A DNA stretch of 39,504 nt from Methanobrevibacter sp. Its GTDB lineage: Archaea > Methanobacteriota > Methanobacteria > Methanobacteriales > Methanobacteriaceae. The stretch is taken from positions 1 through 39,504 of the forward strand of contig JAGCBE010000360.1 in assembly GCA_017652345.1 (NCBI GenBank), in the 5' to 3' direction. The notes beneath the pieces are model-generated. The model did not search any database. It had not been told where the DNA came from and worked only from the letters and a program-made list of their open reading frames with translations. The position numbers and the translations under genes are program-made. Positions 28,657 to 37,462 of the stretch are shown here, piece by piece; position 1 is the first letter of the stretch; each line of letters begins with the position of its first letter.

Positions 28657-29088
28657 TTAAATCTTGTTGAATAATAACTTAAAGACTTCTTTCTTAACAA
28701 GGAACATTTGCGACATATCTCTATCTCCACCATATACATCTTGTTTAAGACATTTTGATAACTCTATTAGTAGTTTCAATCTATCACAATAATAGAATTC
28801 TCATCATACCTTATAAACAATATAGTCTGCTTGGCTTTTAAATATTCCTGATGGATGTCAATTACACATATACTCAAATCATACATTACCTGTTTCATCT
28901 GATTTTTTATCATACTTTACTTCAAATGTTTTTCGTTCTTGTTGGCCATTTTTATTAAAGCAAGCCTTGACATCCCATTCCGGAAACTTTCACTGCGAGA
29001 ACATTATATCAACTACATCCCACTTGAGCAAATGACTCGCAAACTCCTTTTCTATTTGTTTTCATTCTGTTAAGTCTTTTTCAAACAT
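28657..29088 (-). CDS. PD-(D/E)XK nuclease-like protein, 143 aa
   Basis: 143 aa. EWDVKACF (D39) and, 17 residues on, FEVKYD (E56, K58) form the PD...EXK core; TGNVGFEY and PSGIFKSQADYIVY complete the pattern of small phage endonucleases that resemble Holliday-junction resolvases. An upstream Glu (about 14) on the first helix could be the extra metal ligand. It lies among replication and recombination genes. Role inferred: branch resolution or DNA end processing. Confidence 0.7.
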
Positions 29089-29093
29089 TTTAT

Positions 29094-29762
29094 TTATCTT
29101 CTAATACTAAATGTTGCTGGGTCTATTCTCCCATAAATAGTAGATAAACAAGCTACCATATTCCTTTCCCAATTACCATCACTTGTAGCATATCTTGAAC
29201 CATTATCATAAGCCTCGCTACAAGAACCGGCATTTGATAGACATCATAATGTCTTCTTCTTTCATAAATATTTATTGGTTAAGGTTTGTCCTATCTTCTC
29301 TAATCAAGTTTCAAAGAACGCATATTGCACACGGTCTCACCTATCATTGTTTCACACATTTCAAGGGTTTGACTTTCAATATCATCTGTATCCTCAACTT
29401 GTTTCAGCAATAGTGATGCACAATATAATACCTTCTTTTATTCAATAGTGATTTTCAACTTGCCATATCTTCGATGCTTCTATATTGTAGGCTGCTGCTA
29501 ATTCTTTGAACCTTTCATGTTCTTCATCTACTAATATAGTGGGCATGAGCTGGTGTTCACCAAGCTCATCTTCCACTATCATTCCAGGTTGTCGAACCTC
29601 AGCAGTTCAAGCAGTTTCGGTTTCACTCTCTGCTTTGTATTCTGTAAAATTGTTTCATCGACATCATATTGCTAACATTGTAAATAGTGCTACTATCATT
29701 CCCAACACAAAGGTCGGTCAATTATCTTTAAATACCTTGTATGAATTTAACTTGTATATCAT
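29094..29762 (-). CDS. Lytic transglycosylase/lysozyme-like endolysin, membrane-anchored, 222 aa
   Basis: 222 aa. Residues 15-33 form one membrane segment that ends AIGC, a weak lipobox, so the protein may be a lipoprotein or signal-anchor enzyme. The catalytic domain starts about 105: ILCITIAETSGGYRG (Glu120 likely acid), NPGNVGNNDRGDR, FFETGLEKIGQTL, YATSDGNWERN. This is the glucosaminidase/transglycosylase pattern common in candidate-phylum bacteria. It would cut peptidoglycan glycan strands outside the membrane. Together with the holin-like protein at 36964 it is the best endolysin candidate. Confidence 0.7.
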
Positions 29763-29765
29763 CTT

Positions 29766-29972
29766 TTAGATTAAGGAATAAAAAGCCTCTCGTTCTGGTT
29801 TTAACTGTAAAGCCTTATCATAAGCTTCCATAACTCAAACTTTCAAATGATTTACTAATAACATTGTAATTCATATCTTTGCCATATCTCGCTCTCCATA
29901 GCACAAGGCAAATAGTTTATCTTTATCTATGGAATAGTTCTTGTTTATAATTTTGTTTTCTGTTTCTGTCAT
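29766..29972 (-). CDS. 68-aa hypothetical protein
   Basis: 68 aa, mixed Lys/Glu start, then LFALCYGERDMAKIGITMLLVNHLKVGVMEAYDKALQ split by loops; helical with a TPR-like final helix (ALQLKPEREAF). No family recognised. It starts 1 base after the stop of the upstream gene. Confidence 0.55.
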
Positions 29973-29973
29973 T

Positions 29974-30171
29974 TTAATCTTCGTTATCAGATAAATCACA
30001 TTCAACAAATTCTCATAACTTCATATATGCTTCTTCTTGGCTAGAAGCTATACACACCAATTCATCATGAGCGAACACCTCTCGATAATATCTATCTCAA
30101 TCATCTGCCCTTATGATATAGTATCATTTATCTTTAAGCCTACCAAGTAGCCTGTTAAACATATCAACCAT
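29974..30171 (-). CDS. 65-aa acidic protein
   Basis: 65 aa, MVDMFNRLLGRLKDKGYYIIRADDGD, then acidic (EEAYMKLGEFVECDLSDNED). A short alpha/beta unit. Role unknown. Confidence 0.55.
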
Positions 30172-30182
30172 CTTTACTTAGA

Positions 30183-30578
30183 TTAAATGCTAAAATCTCT
30201 CCTTAAATATAACTTGACAGCATTTGTATAAGGCTCAACTAATTCGGCTTTTTTAGATAGCCTTTTGTATGTTTCCTTAATAACTATCAGGTCCATTCTT
30301 CTGTTAAAGAATTCAATATCTATTTTTGCCTTAGCAATAGCATCTGTATAGAGCTTTTTTCAATCATCTCATTTTTCTTCTTTCAATTCAATCAACCTTA
30401 ATGCTATATCTCTGTCTAATAGATTATCTTCTTCTAAGAATTTACTTTCCAACTCTATAACTGCATCGTTTATATCATCATTCAAACTAAGCCAATCGTG
30501 TATATCTTGTTCATTTAACTTCAATCATCTCTTCTTGAATTCTTCAAATCTGTTTAATAAGTCTTGAATATTTGCCAT
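30183..30578 (-). CDS. 131-aa coiled-coil protein
   Basis: 131 aa, nearly all helix: LLNRFEEFKKRG, DDINDAVIELESKFLEE, ALRLIELKEEKG and FFNRRMDLIVIKETYKRL. Phage genes of this form next to ERF/Bet annealases are often annealase partners or ssDNA-binding accessories, but this is from position only. It lies 15 bases downstream of the annealase. Confidence 0.55.
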
Positions 30579-30593
30579 TTTGATTTGATTAGA

Positions 30594-31208
30594 TTATAAA
30601 GTAGCTCGGAAATCTGCTATTTCCTGTTTCATTGCCTTTGATACTCTATATTTAGTAGATACTGCTTCTATCAATGAATTAGAGCTATCAAATCAACCAA
30701 CCCAATCTGTATTTGCTTTTAATTCTTCTAACTGTTCCTTATTGAACCAAGGCAAATCATTTGGAGTGAAAGGTCATTCCTTTGTGATGTCCTTTTTCTC
30801 TGCTGCAACCTTTTTTGTGTTTTCGGTTGTATCAAAATCTAAACTATTGTCCGTAATTCCAAAAGCTGTCATTTTTAAATACCTCTCTGTATAAGTCATA
30901 CATCATCAAATCTGTTGAGCGATATTTGTAGCTTTTATTTCTGGAATAGCTGTAGCTCATTCAAATGTAATGAAATTTGCCGTATCTATATCATAGATAG
31001 TTAGAGTTCCATAAACTCAAAATTCATTTCTTTTCAAATCAAACTTTGTTAATAATCAATTCTTAGCACATACATTTTGAACTAATCTATTAACTTGGTC
31101 AGGAGTGAAATATTCATAATGACTAAAATCATTGCTTCATTCCTTAGATGTTTTTTGACTTGCGATGTCTTTCTTCGCTTGTCATAATTTACTTAGTAAT
31201 TGCTTCAT
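30594..31208 (-). CDS. ERF-family single-strand annealing protein, 204 aa
   Basis: 204 aa. FITFEGATAIPEI, then IGGCMTYTERYLKMTAFGI at about 100-118 and DNSLDFD: the glycine pair plus T-Y-x-x-R-Y box is the hallmark of ERF-type annealases, which pair complementary single strands in phage recombination. G101 and G102 are both TGA. The C-terminal part is helical and basic. A length near 200 aa is normal for the family. Confidence 0.75.
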
Positions 31209-31213
31209 TATTG

Positions 31214-31390
31214 TTATTTTTTAAGTGATAAATTAGGGTAAGTTTTTAAGAACCATCTTACACACTCCTTTCTTTTCTCAATATCATCTCAAAATAATTC
31301 TATATACTCATCATAATTCTTGAAACCTATTCTCCTTAGAAAGATTTTAAATAATGGCTTCAATTCTCGTTTTGCTAATTCTTTTGGCAT
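31214..31390 (-). CDS. 58-aa basic helical protein
   Basis: 58 aa, MPKELAKRELKPLFKIFLRRIGF, then EKRKECVRWFLKTYPN. Basic helices with one TGA Gly. It lies between the replication and annealase genes. Role unknown. Confidence 0.5.
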
Positions 31391-31391
31391 T

Positions 31392-31718
31392 TTATTGATA
31401 CTTAGAAAGTAAATTTTCTACAACCTCAACATTCACTCTTAGTCAATCTTTAATTCTTTTTTCTATGTCCTTTTGTACTAATCTTCTAATATTCTTATCT
31501 TCTATTGAGCATATGATTTTATCTACATCTGATAACTCTCTTGTAAATACTCTCTTGATATTTCCTCTATTTATAAGTTCGTTTCATAAATGTAGGAACT
31601 GTTGTTCATCTAATAACTTTTTAATCACATCCAATCATACTATTGTTGTTCTTATCTCTCCATCATAACACTCAATATAAGTTAATTGTTCATATTTTTT
31701 CATTTCTCCCATTTTCAT
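31392..31718 (-). CDS. 108-aa hypothetical protein
   Basis: 108 aa, MKMGEMKKYEQLTYIECYDGEI, then VIKKLLDEQQFLHL and RGNIKRVFTRELSDVDK; charged alpha/beta. A second in-frame ATG lies two codons in. Its ATG overlaps the stop of the replication gene. Role unknown. Confidence 0.5.
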
Positions 31719-32395
31719 TAGATTACTGGTAAAACGATAGAGCTTGTAGTAGCTTTTCACATATCAGCCTTACATTGCTGCATAAGTACTGATAAATTTC
31801 TATAAATGCTTTCAGGACTTGTTATTTTGCTGGCATAATATTTGTTTTTGGCAATTACTTTAAGAATAATCTCCAATGTATCATACCATGTAAATTCTCA
31901 GCTTTTGATTTTTTCTAATTTGTTCAACTTATCTATAAGTAATTTTGAATATCTTCTTCCATTTTGTTTTGTTCAATCAATTAAGCCTCAATTGTATTTC
32001 ATTATTAAGTCCAAACATCTATTTATTTCTTCATTTCAGAAACTTTTAGTTTCTGTATTATCTGATAAGATAATATTATTACATATATTATCTTTATCTT
32101 TATCTTTAACTTCTTGTTTTTCTGTTGTTTTTGTGTTGTTTTTGTGTTGTTTTTTTGTTTCTCATTTTGGTCTTCATCATCAATGAGATAACTGTCCTGC
32201 ATATGACTTTTTCTTCTGATTATTCATTCTAATTCTAAGTGAGTCAAAGATAACTTGCTCTTGGTCTGTCAATCATTCTGGCTCAATATCTTCAAACATA
32301 TATTCTACAAAAGCCACAAGTAACTTTTCAGAATTGAATGCTTTAAAGAACTTATACTGGTCTTCATATAGTGTGACAGAACTTCTAATTATCAT
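31718..32395 (-). CDS. Replication protein with DUF6291-like N-terminus, 225 aa
   Basis: 225 aa. The N-terminus (DQYKFFKAFNSEKLLVAFVEYMF, EPEGLTDQEQVIFDSLRIRM) and the Gly cluster HGGGRPKG (three Gly from TGA) follow the DUF6291-type module found at the start of phage replisome-organiser proteins. A Lys/Gln/Thr linker of about 60 residues leads to a helical C-terminal domain (DLIMKYNGGLIDG, YDTLEIILKVIAKNKYY). It is preceded by a GGAG Shine-Dalgarno, rare in this genome. It probably recognises the origin or loads the host helicase; a DnaB or primase gene is not in the window. Confidence 0.6.
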
Positions 32396-32597
32396 CTCCA
32401 AAGAAGAACTTGAAATAAAACTCCCAAACCTTTTTTCCTCCAATACAACCAACTAAGAAAGGAACTGTATATACATATAGTCCTGCAGGAGTGAGAAAGC
32501 ACACAAACAAACTCACAACTAATGTAATAAGTCCTCTCTTGGTCATTGCATTTTCGGATAAAGTAAAATTCGGGCTCTTGACGAACCCGAATCCCAC
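32385..32597 (-). CDS. 70-aa membrane protein, uncertain start
   Basis: 70 aa from a GTG at 32597. The part from ATG 32544 on (MTKRGLITLVVSL, then a hydrophobic stretch and TVPFLVGCIGGKK) has two short membrane segments. Upstream the frame is open to a TAA near 32692 and reads a Cys-Pro/Cys-Val-Gly stretch like a damaged zinc ribbon, so the real gene may have a frameshift or a non-ATG start. The stop overlaps the start of the replication gene. Confidence 0.5.
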   Translation of the reverse strand: MGFGFVKSPNFTLSENAMTKRGLITLVVSLFVCFLTPAGLYVYTVPFLVGCIGGKKVWEFYFKFFFGDDN

Positions 32598-32824
32598 ACA
32601 TCCAATTCGGACAGGTCAAGATATGACTTTCACACCATAATCATACCTTGATTTGTCAGAATTAAAAACTATACAATTAGGTGTGAAACATTAAGTTAAT
32701 TGTATCAATTTGACATAAGCTACTACCAGTAGAACCTTTTTGATACCAAGACATATTCAGCAAATATAAATTATTTTATGAAATAATTAACATTTGGAAC
32801 ACATCTTTTTAACTTAACAACATC

Positions 32825-32852
32825 ATTATAATGATTTTTTTAAAAAAATCAA
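32825..32852 (-). promoter_or_regulatory. Early-type promoter with a 20-bp palindrome (operator)
   Basis: - strand TTGATT (32852-32847), 16-base spacer, TATAAT (32830-32825). A perfect palindrome, TGATTTTTTT / AAAAAAATCA (32832-32851), covers the spacer and most of the -35, a good operator site. It drives the replication block. The 363-base gap 32598-32960 also holds the inverted repeats at 32865-32927; the rest is AT-rich with nothing clear. Confidence 0.6.
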
Positions 32853-32864
32853 ATTTTTAGGGGG

Positions 32865-32927
32865 TTTTTTTAGTTAGAGTTTCACAAAATGGCAATTGAA
32901 GTCTCCTTAATCGCCCAACTAAAAAAA
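32865..32927. repeat. Nested inverted repeats beside the recombinase, possible attachment site
   Basis: Outer 11-bp perfect arms TTTTTTTAGTT / AACTAAAAAAA enclose an imperfect inner pair GGCAATTGAAG / CCTTAATCGCC (three mismatches, G-U-compatible) with a 3-base centre. Located 34 bases beyond the 3' end of the tyrosine recombinase gene. Could be attP or a dif-like resolution site, or a terminator for the recombinase. Confidence 0.4.
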
Positions 32928-32960
32928 TTGTTTTTTCTGAAAAAATATAAAAAATATAGG

Positions 32961-33917
32961 TTATTTTATCAAATCATATTGGTTTAGCAACCATTCATTA
33001 TTCATATGGTAGTAATGTAAGGTTATCTTAGGGTCTTTATGCCTCATCAAAGCTGTCGTTGCTTGTTGTGATAAGCCACTATATACACACTTCATTGCAA
33101 ATGAATGCCTCTCCATATGTAAGCATAGCTTTTTCTTTTTATCAATTTTGCCATCAGCTTTTAACTTCTTGATATATTCCCATACTATAAGTCAAATAAC
33201 TTTAGGAGTCATTTGTTTTCAAATTTCCTTTTGTCACATATAGAAAAATAAATATTCTGGGTTGTGGTATTTATATTTTATTTTCACCACTTCTTCATAT
33301 TTTAGGACTTTTCTCCTTAGAGCCTCACTAAAAAACACACTCTCATATCTACCTCATTTAACTTCTATTTGGAACTGCCTATTTTCATTATGAAAGTATT
33401 CAAATTTTAATCTTGAAAGCTCTGCTCTTCTTAGTCAAGTTTCTCGTAGTATTTCTAAAAGCAATTGGTCTCTTAAAATAATGTCTTGTCTATCTAAATC
33501 ATTGTATAGTAAAGGAGCGTTACGGAGCATTTCGTAATCTTCTTTTTTCATTGGTTCTCTCTTAATATCATCCATCTTGATAATCGGTATCTGCTCCCAA
33601 TTGAATTGAAGCTTTTTTCATATAATTGTTAAATATTTAAAAAACATTCTAATCGATACTATCATATTATATAATGAATTTCTACTAGGATATTGTCAAA
33701 GATTCGGTCAAGATTTTATTTTACTAACTTTGTAGTAATTTAAAAAATTCAACAGTTCTGAAAGGCTAACCTCTTCCGGAGTTAATATTCATTTTTCTTG
33801 TAAGTAGCGATTTAATCTCCTTATATGATAGTAATACCTTTGATAAGCAAGACTACGATTTTTTATATTCTTAGCAAAATCTATAAAATCTATCAATAGA
33901 TGGTTTAGTTCATTCAT
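32961..33917 (-). CDS. Tyrosine recombinase (integrase/Xer-like), 318 aa
   Basis: 318 aa. An N-terminal SAM-like DNA-binding domain to about 115 (LAYQRYYYHIRRLNRYLQEKG), then the catalytic domain: TGLRRAELSRLK (R163), EVKGGR (K187), HMERHSF (H267, R270), MRHKDPKITLHYYH (H293, Tyr302/303). All catalytic residues are present and length is typical (about 300-320 aa). It may integrate the phage, resolve genome dimers, or act at the repeats at 32865. Its presence suggests a temperate or episomal phase, but no repressor gene is seen in the window. Confidence 0.88.
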
Positions 33918-33970
33918 TTTTAAAAAACATAAGCAAATAAAATTTAGGTTCATAAGCTTATGTCTTTTAT

Positions 33971-33998
33971 ACTATATATATTTTACATAAAAAGTCAA
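33971..33998 (-). promoter_or_regulatory. Promoter for the tyrosine recombinase
   Basis: - strand TTGACT (33998-33993), 16-base AT-rich spacer, TATAGT (33976-33971), 53 bases before the ATG. A small palindrome CATAAGCTTATG lies between it and the gene. Confidence 0.55.
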
Positions 33999-33999
33999 G

Positions 34000-34845
34000 T
34001 TATTGATATTTGGCAAGTTGTTCATCTATATCTTTAAGTTTAGCTCTATGTCTTTCATTCATATCATGTAGTTTTGTCCTATATGCTGCATCATTAGTTA
34101 AGTGCCACATAGAGCTATTGTCTTCTATCATTCTTAATGTCAAGACTTTCATCTCATTTAGTCTCTTAACTTCTTTAAGATTATCTACATCTACATAAAT
34201 ATATAAATAACTACCATAGCATTTAATATCAGAAATATTGTTCTTTAACTTATAAATATTGTATTGCCTACCGTAGTAATTATCTTTCACACTTCTTTCT
34301 CCATTCTCTCAAATTATACCAACTGAATGTCCATAAGTGGCGCTTCCAAAGTCTGTGCCATCCAATATTCAATCTTCCTTATAGTCTTTGTTGTATTTTG
34401 AATTTCCTTGATAGTTTGTATCAAGAGTGTATAATTTATCCAATGCGTTCTGTATAACTTCATTAGAGTATTTTGATATACGGTAGTATGCGACTTTTCA
34501 CATCGTTTTAGAATGTTCCGACTCATTCCATCGGTCGGCTACACATTTGACAGCACTCTGGACATACCACCCCTCTCATCTTATTCTTCATCTTGTATAA
34601 GATAGTTCATCCATTTCTTTTAATTCTGCTTCTGAAAATTCGTAGTTCTTCAAATCAGATAGCATTCAAGCAGCAGCAAAAATAGTACAAGACTTCCTAC
34701 TCCAATCTCGCTTATTTTGGTTGTATTCATATCTCTTTTTGTCCTTTACATCTAATTCTGGCAGGGTATCAATATCTCACTCACACAATAAGTAGTCAGT
34801 TAATTGTTCTCCCATACCTAAGCAACCATTTTCTAATTCTTCCAT
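34000..34845 (-). CDS. Papain-like cysteine protease-type protein, copy B
   Basis: 281 aa homologue of the protein at 2229-3086. Keeps ENGCLG at the start, KSCTIF (C53), YGHSVG (His) and DNYYG, and the helical C-terminal tail (EVKRLN, DIDEQLAKYQ). Divergence is highest between the catalytic blocks. The recombinase promoter lies just past its 3' end. As with copy A, the substrate is unknown. Confidence 0.72.
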
Positions 34846-34847
34846 AG

Positions 34848-35021
34848 TTATTTGTTAGCAGGTAAAAACTTCTTTATAAAGTCAGAATTGTCTACTTTTT
34901 TTTCATCAAAGTATTTTCTACTATAAAATTCCGACTTCTTTCCTGTATTGTATGCACTTACAGGCCTAAGGTATCACATAACCCTAGTATAGATTTCACA
35001 AGGTGTTCTTTTTTTCTCCAT
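34848..35021 (-). CDS. Free-standing glycyl-radical domain (NrdD C-terminus-like), copy B
   Basis: 57 aa, 4 residues shorter at the N-terminus than copy A. The core TPCEIYTRVMGYLRP is conserved, and the predicted radical glycine (G16) is coded by TGA, while copy A uses GGT. The second Gly (N-T-G-K) is GGA here and TGA in copy A. It ends 2 bases before the papain-like gene. Confidence 0.75.
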
Positions 35022-35029
35022 TGTTGTTA

Positions 35030-36037
35030 TTATAATTTAATAAATTCCATATTGATTCTACTTTCCCCCTTATCGTTTTTATCTATCTCTATAACCCAAC
35101 CTCATATTGTATTTCATAAGTTAAATCTCTTGGCGAGTAGGTTTTCTTTTAAGAATGCTCAGGGCATAAATCAATGTATTCCTCTATGTAGGTCATACAA
35201 AGCAGTATGATAGTGTCATAGAGCAAATATGTCTGGTTGGTTTTCTACTGGCAGACTATCTAAATACTTTTTCATCTTATAGTCTTTAGCATAACTCAGG
35301 CTTCAACCTCAATGATGTAGGTTTATATCTATTCAATTTAGTTTAAGCCTTGCATCATAAAAGCCTAAGTTAATTAAGTCCTGTCTTACTGTTTCAATAG
35401 CTTTACAAATATTTACTCCGTTCCCTTTTAGATATGCTTCATCGTGATTTCATCATATAAAATAAGTTGGCAATCATACATCAGGGTAGTTATCTTTCAA
35501 ATCTTGTAATTGCTCTTCAAATCATACCTTGTCTTGTTCAAATTGTTGTCAATGATAAACTCCTGTTCAATCTACTATATCTCCTGCGTGGACAAAGCAT
35601 TCAACTCATTTGTCTTTTGCCCTTTCATAGAATTCTCATAATTCATCCTTAGCACATTGCCTTGCCCCAAAGTGAGTATCACTAACAAGAGCAAATTTAA
35701 GATGTCACGGCTCTCCAATTACCTTATCTATCTCCTTTTTGTTTGTCTGAGCTATATAGTTAAGCATTTCCTTGATGTCCCTTGGTGAATAACTTCCCAA
35801 TAGCTCCAACTTCTTTTTGTCTTCCTTAGACAAACCTTTTTGTTTTTTTTCTAACCACATTTGCTCTTCCTTTCAAGATAAAAGGTCAGTAGCTTCTTGC
35901 TGAGTAGCCTCTTTCATCTTTCTGTACTTAGCAACTGTTTTTCTATTGATACCCATATCTCTAGCAATCTCTGAATTAGAGAAATCTTCGTGATAGGTGT
36001 TTATTCTACTAATCTGTGCTTCATCTAGTTTTCACAT
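35030..36037 (-). CDS. HTH-metallophosphoesterase fusion, copy B
   Basis: 335 aa, the closest homologue of the protein at 886-1911, with the same HTH (SEIARDMGINRKTVAKY), SDTHFG, HAGDIVD, GGNHDE, HHGGG and GHYH motifs. Both Gly of GGNHD are TGA here, whereas copy A has GGA-TGA. It begins with the same ATG-TGA-AAA. The linker between HTH and enzyme is shorter. Two intact copies suggest that dosage or separate specificities matter. Confidence 0.88.
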
Positions 36038-36063
36038 AAGCCATATCAGTAAAAGCTAAAATG

Positions 36064-36321
36064 TTATCTAATAACTCTTGGGTCATATCGTTCATAAGGG
36101 TCGTCAATATCTTTGCTTGTAAGAACATCTATTAGCCATTGCTTAACATCTGGTCTAAGTGCTTTTGAAGATATGTCCACAGTAGTTAATAGTTGCTCTG
36201 CTATCATCTTGTTCTCAAATAAGGTATGTATTGCTCTATGTTGTACATCCCTTATAAGCTCTATGTTCCTTGATATATTAGCTCATCATTGGCTCTGTGG
36301 TAGTAGGTGGTGTTTGCTCAT
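36064..36321 (-). CDS. HNH-like small protein, copy B
   Basis: 85 aa, nearly identical to the protein at 594-851, including KHHLLPQS + two TGA-coded Gly and HRAIHTLFEN. This is the most conserved cassette member at protein level, so function is probably retained in both. It overlaps the 56-aa gene by 44 bases. Confidence 0.75.
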
Positions 36322-36448
36322 TGGTATCTCCTTTTTCTCTTTGCTCATTCCTATATTTATCTCTATAAGCTAAAAGTTTCCATCTAAATTTTATATTCTT
36401 CCACCACTGTTCTATATCTTTACACCTATAATATAATCGGTCTATCAT
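36278..36448 (-). CDS. 56-aa basic/aromatic protein, copy B
   Basis: Homologue of 461-601 with a longer C-terminus (Thr/Pro/Glu-rich) because the stop of copy A is a sense codon here. Keeps MIDRLYYRC and YRDKYR. The start overlaps the membrane peptide's stop. Confidence 0.6.
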   Translation of the reverse strand: MIDRLYYRCKDIEQWWKNIKFRWKLLAYRDKYRNEQREKGDTNEQTPPTTTEPMMS

Positions 36449-36522
36449 ACTTTGGCTATAAATAAAAAGCTGACCAAAATTGCTAACAAGATTATGGCAA
36501 TTCTAATCAGTATTTTTACCAT
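36442..36522 (-). CDS. 26-aa single-pass membrane peptide, copy B
   Basis: MVKILIRIAIILLAILVSFL plus a short tail ending Lys-Val-Gly (TGA) before TAG. Same length, charge pattern and overlaps as the copy A peptide at 387-467, with many conservative hydrophobic changes, which is what selection on a membrane span would give. Confidence 0.6.
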
Positions 36523-36709
36523 CTTTTATTTTTACAACTCATAAAACACCTTCTGCATCATCTCTATGATAGAATGTTCTAGCAAAGTCTTTCCTTAGTG
36601 TCCATTTTCATTGTCAGTCCAAAAACCACATCTGCATAATTCAGTTTTCTTCTTTCTTTTTGTAAATGTTCCAACCTAAGTCAGATTTTGCTATTCTATA
36701 CTCCCACAT
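36503..36709 (-). CDS. Conserved 68-aa protein, copy B
   Basis: Homologue of 200-406, same length, with four TGA glycines. Keeps SDLG near 9, YKKK, WFLDG and RKDFARTFYHR. It ends inside the membrane peptide gene. Confidence 0.75.
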
Positions 36710-36731
36710 TGGTCTATTCTTATGGAATAAA

Positions 36732-36962
36732 CTATTTCATTTGTTGTAGTACCCTCTCTAACATTTCACGCATATATTGGATGTCTTTCTTAATTTCTGC
36801 TATCTCTACATCTAAGTGAAAGCCTTGTATTTCCTTAACATCTTTTTCTAATTGGTCAACTTTACCTTTAAGAGCAGTCCAAGCTACTGCCATTCATACA
36901 ACAGTAGATACTATGCTTATCAATGTTTGTGGAGAGAATATATACTCTAATCGGCTTTCCAT
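36732..36962 (-). CDS. 76-aa membrane/coiled-coil protein, copy B
   Basis: A complete version of the gene cut at the left edge. Residues about 12-31 are a membrane segment (LISIVSTVVGMAVAW); the rest is a coiled coil (VDQLEKDVKEIQ, IAEIKKDIQYMREML). Located directly after the holin-like gene, it fits a holin partner or XhlA-like role. No family proof. Confidence 0.65.
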
Positions 36963-36963
36963 T

Positions 36964-37275
36964 TTATTTAGCTTCCTCATCTAAAGCAGATTTCTTATTA
37001 CTCCCAAGGTTTTGTATTAGCTTCCATAAATCATAGAAGATATTTGCTCATGTTCAAATAGCCAATCATAACAATACTAAAGCACCATTAGCTATTTCAA
37101 TGTCAAGATATGGTTTTACTGCAAAAGCACCACATATTCATAATATGAAGCTCAATGCTATATTGATAGTTGTAGCGAATCTTCATACAAATTGTTCATA
37201 GGCGGGTTTGGCAAAATTCACAATGCTAGTTATTACCATAGAACTTCATAATAATATTAGTAGTGTAATTGGCAT
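36964..37275 (-). CDS. Holin-like membrane protein, 103 aa
   Basis: 103 aa with three likely membrane helices: about 3-20 (LLILLGSSMVITSIV), 37-53 (NIALSFILGICGAFAV) and 66-83 (ALVLLGLAIGTGANIF), and a charged C-terminus. Six glycines, several in helices, are TGA. Size, charge and place after fibre genes suit a phage holin. It has its own late-type promoter and ends 1 base before the coiled-coil gene. Confidence 0.65.
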
Positions 37276-37309
37276 ATTTTAGTGTCTTATGATATAAATT
37301 TCTAATTGT

Positions 37310-37336
37310 ATTATATTCACAAAATTCAAAAAACAA
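37310..37336 (-). promoter_or_regulatory. Promoter upstream of the holin-like gene, late-type motif
   Basis: - strand TTGTTT (37336-37331), 15-base spacer with GAATTTT, TATAAT (37315-37310), 34 bases before the ATG. Closely matches the portal promoter at 16847-16873 over about 40 bases. Confidence 0.6.
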
Positions 37337-37338
37337 TC

Positions 37339-37363
37339 AAAAAAGGTATGTCTTGGACATACC
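37339..37363 (-). terminator. Terminator after the glycine-rich fibre gene
   Basis: GGTATGTC / GACATACC perfect 8-bp stem, 3-base loop, then TTTTTTG on the - strand. It separates the fibre genes from the holin-cassette operon, whose promoter starts just beyond. Confidence 0.7.
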
Positions 37364-37371
37364 CCTTATAC

Positions 37372-37401
37372 GAAGTAGCTTTTAATTATAGTTTCTACTT
37401 C
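37372..37401 (+). terminator. Possible + strand terminator hairpin
   Basis: GAAGTAG / CTACTTC 7-bp stem with a 16-base loop, followed by TTTTTTC on the + strand. No + strand gene ends here, so it may only protect against antisense transcription. Confidence 0.3.
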
Positions 37402-37462
37402 TTTTTTCAACCTCATTTTTTACCACAAGGCATGATATATTAAGTTAGAATATAAATCTGAA

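Larger units (their letters stand above)
34000..36962 (-). repeat. Copy B of the inverted duplicated cassette
   Basis: The - strand counterpart of 1-3086, gene for gene, without the 47-aa Cys gene. Here the cassette follows the holin-like gene and precedes the recombinase. Confidence 0.85.
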
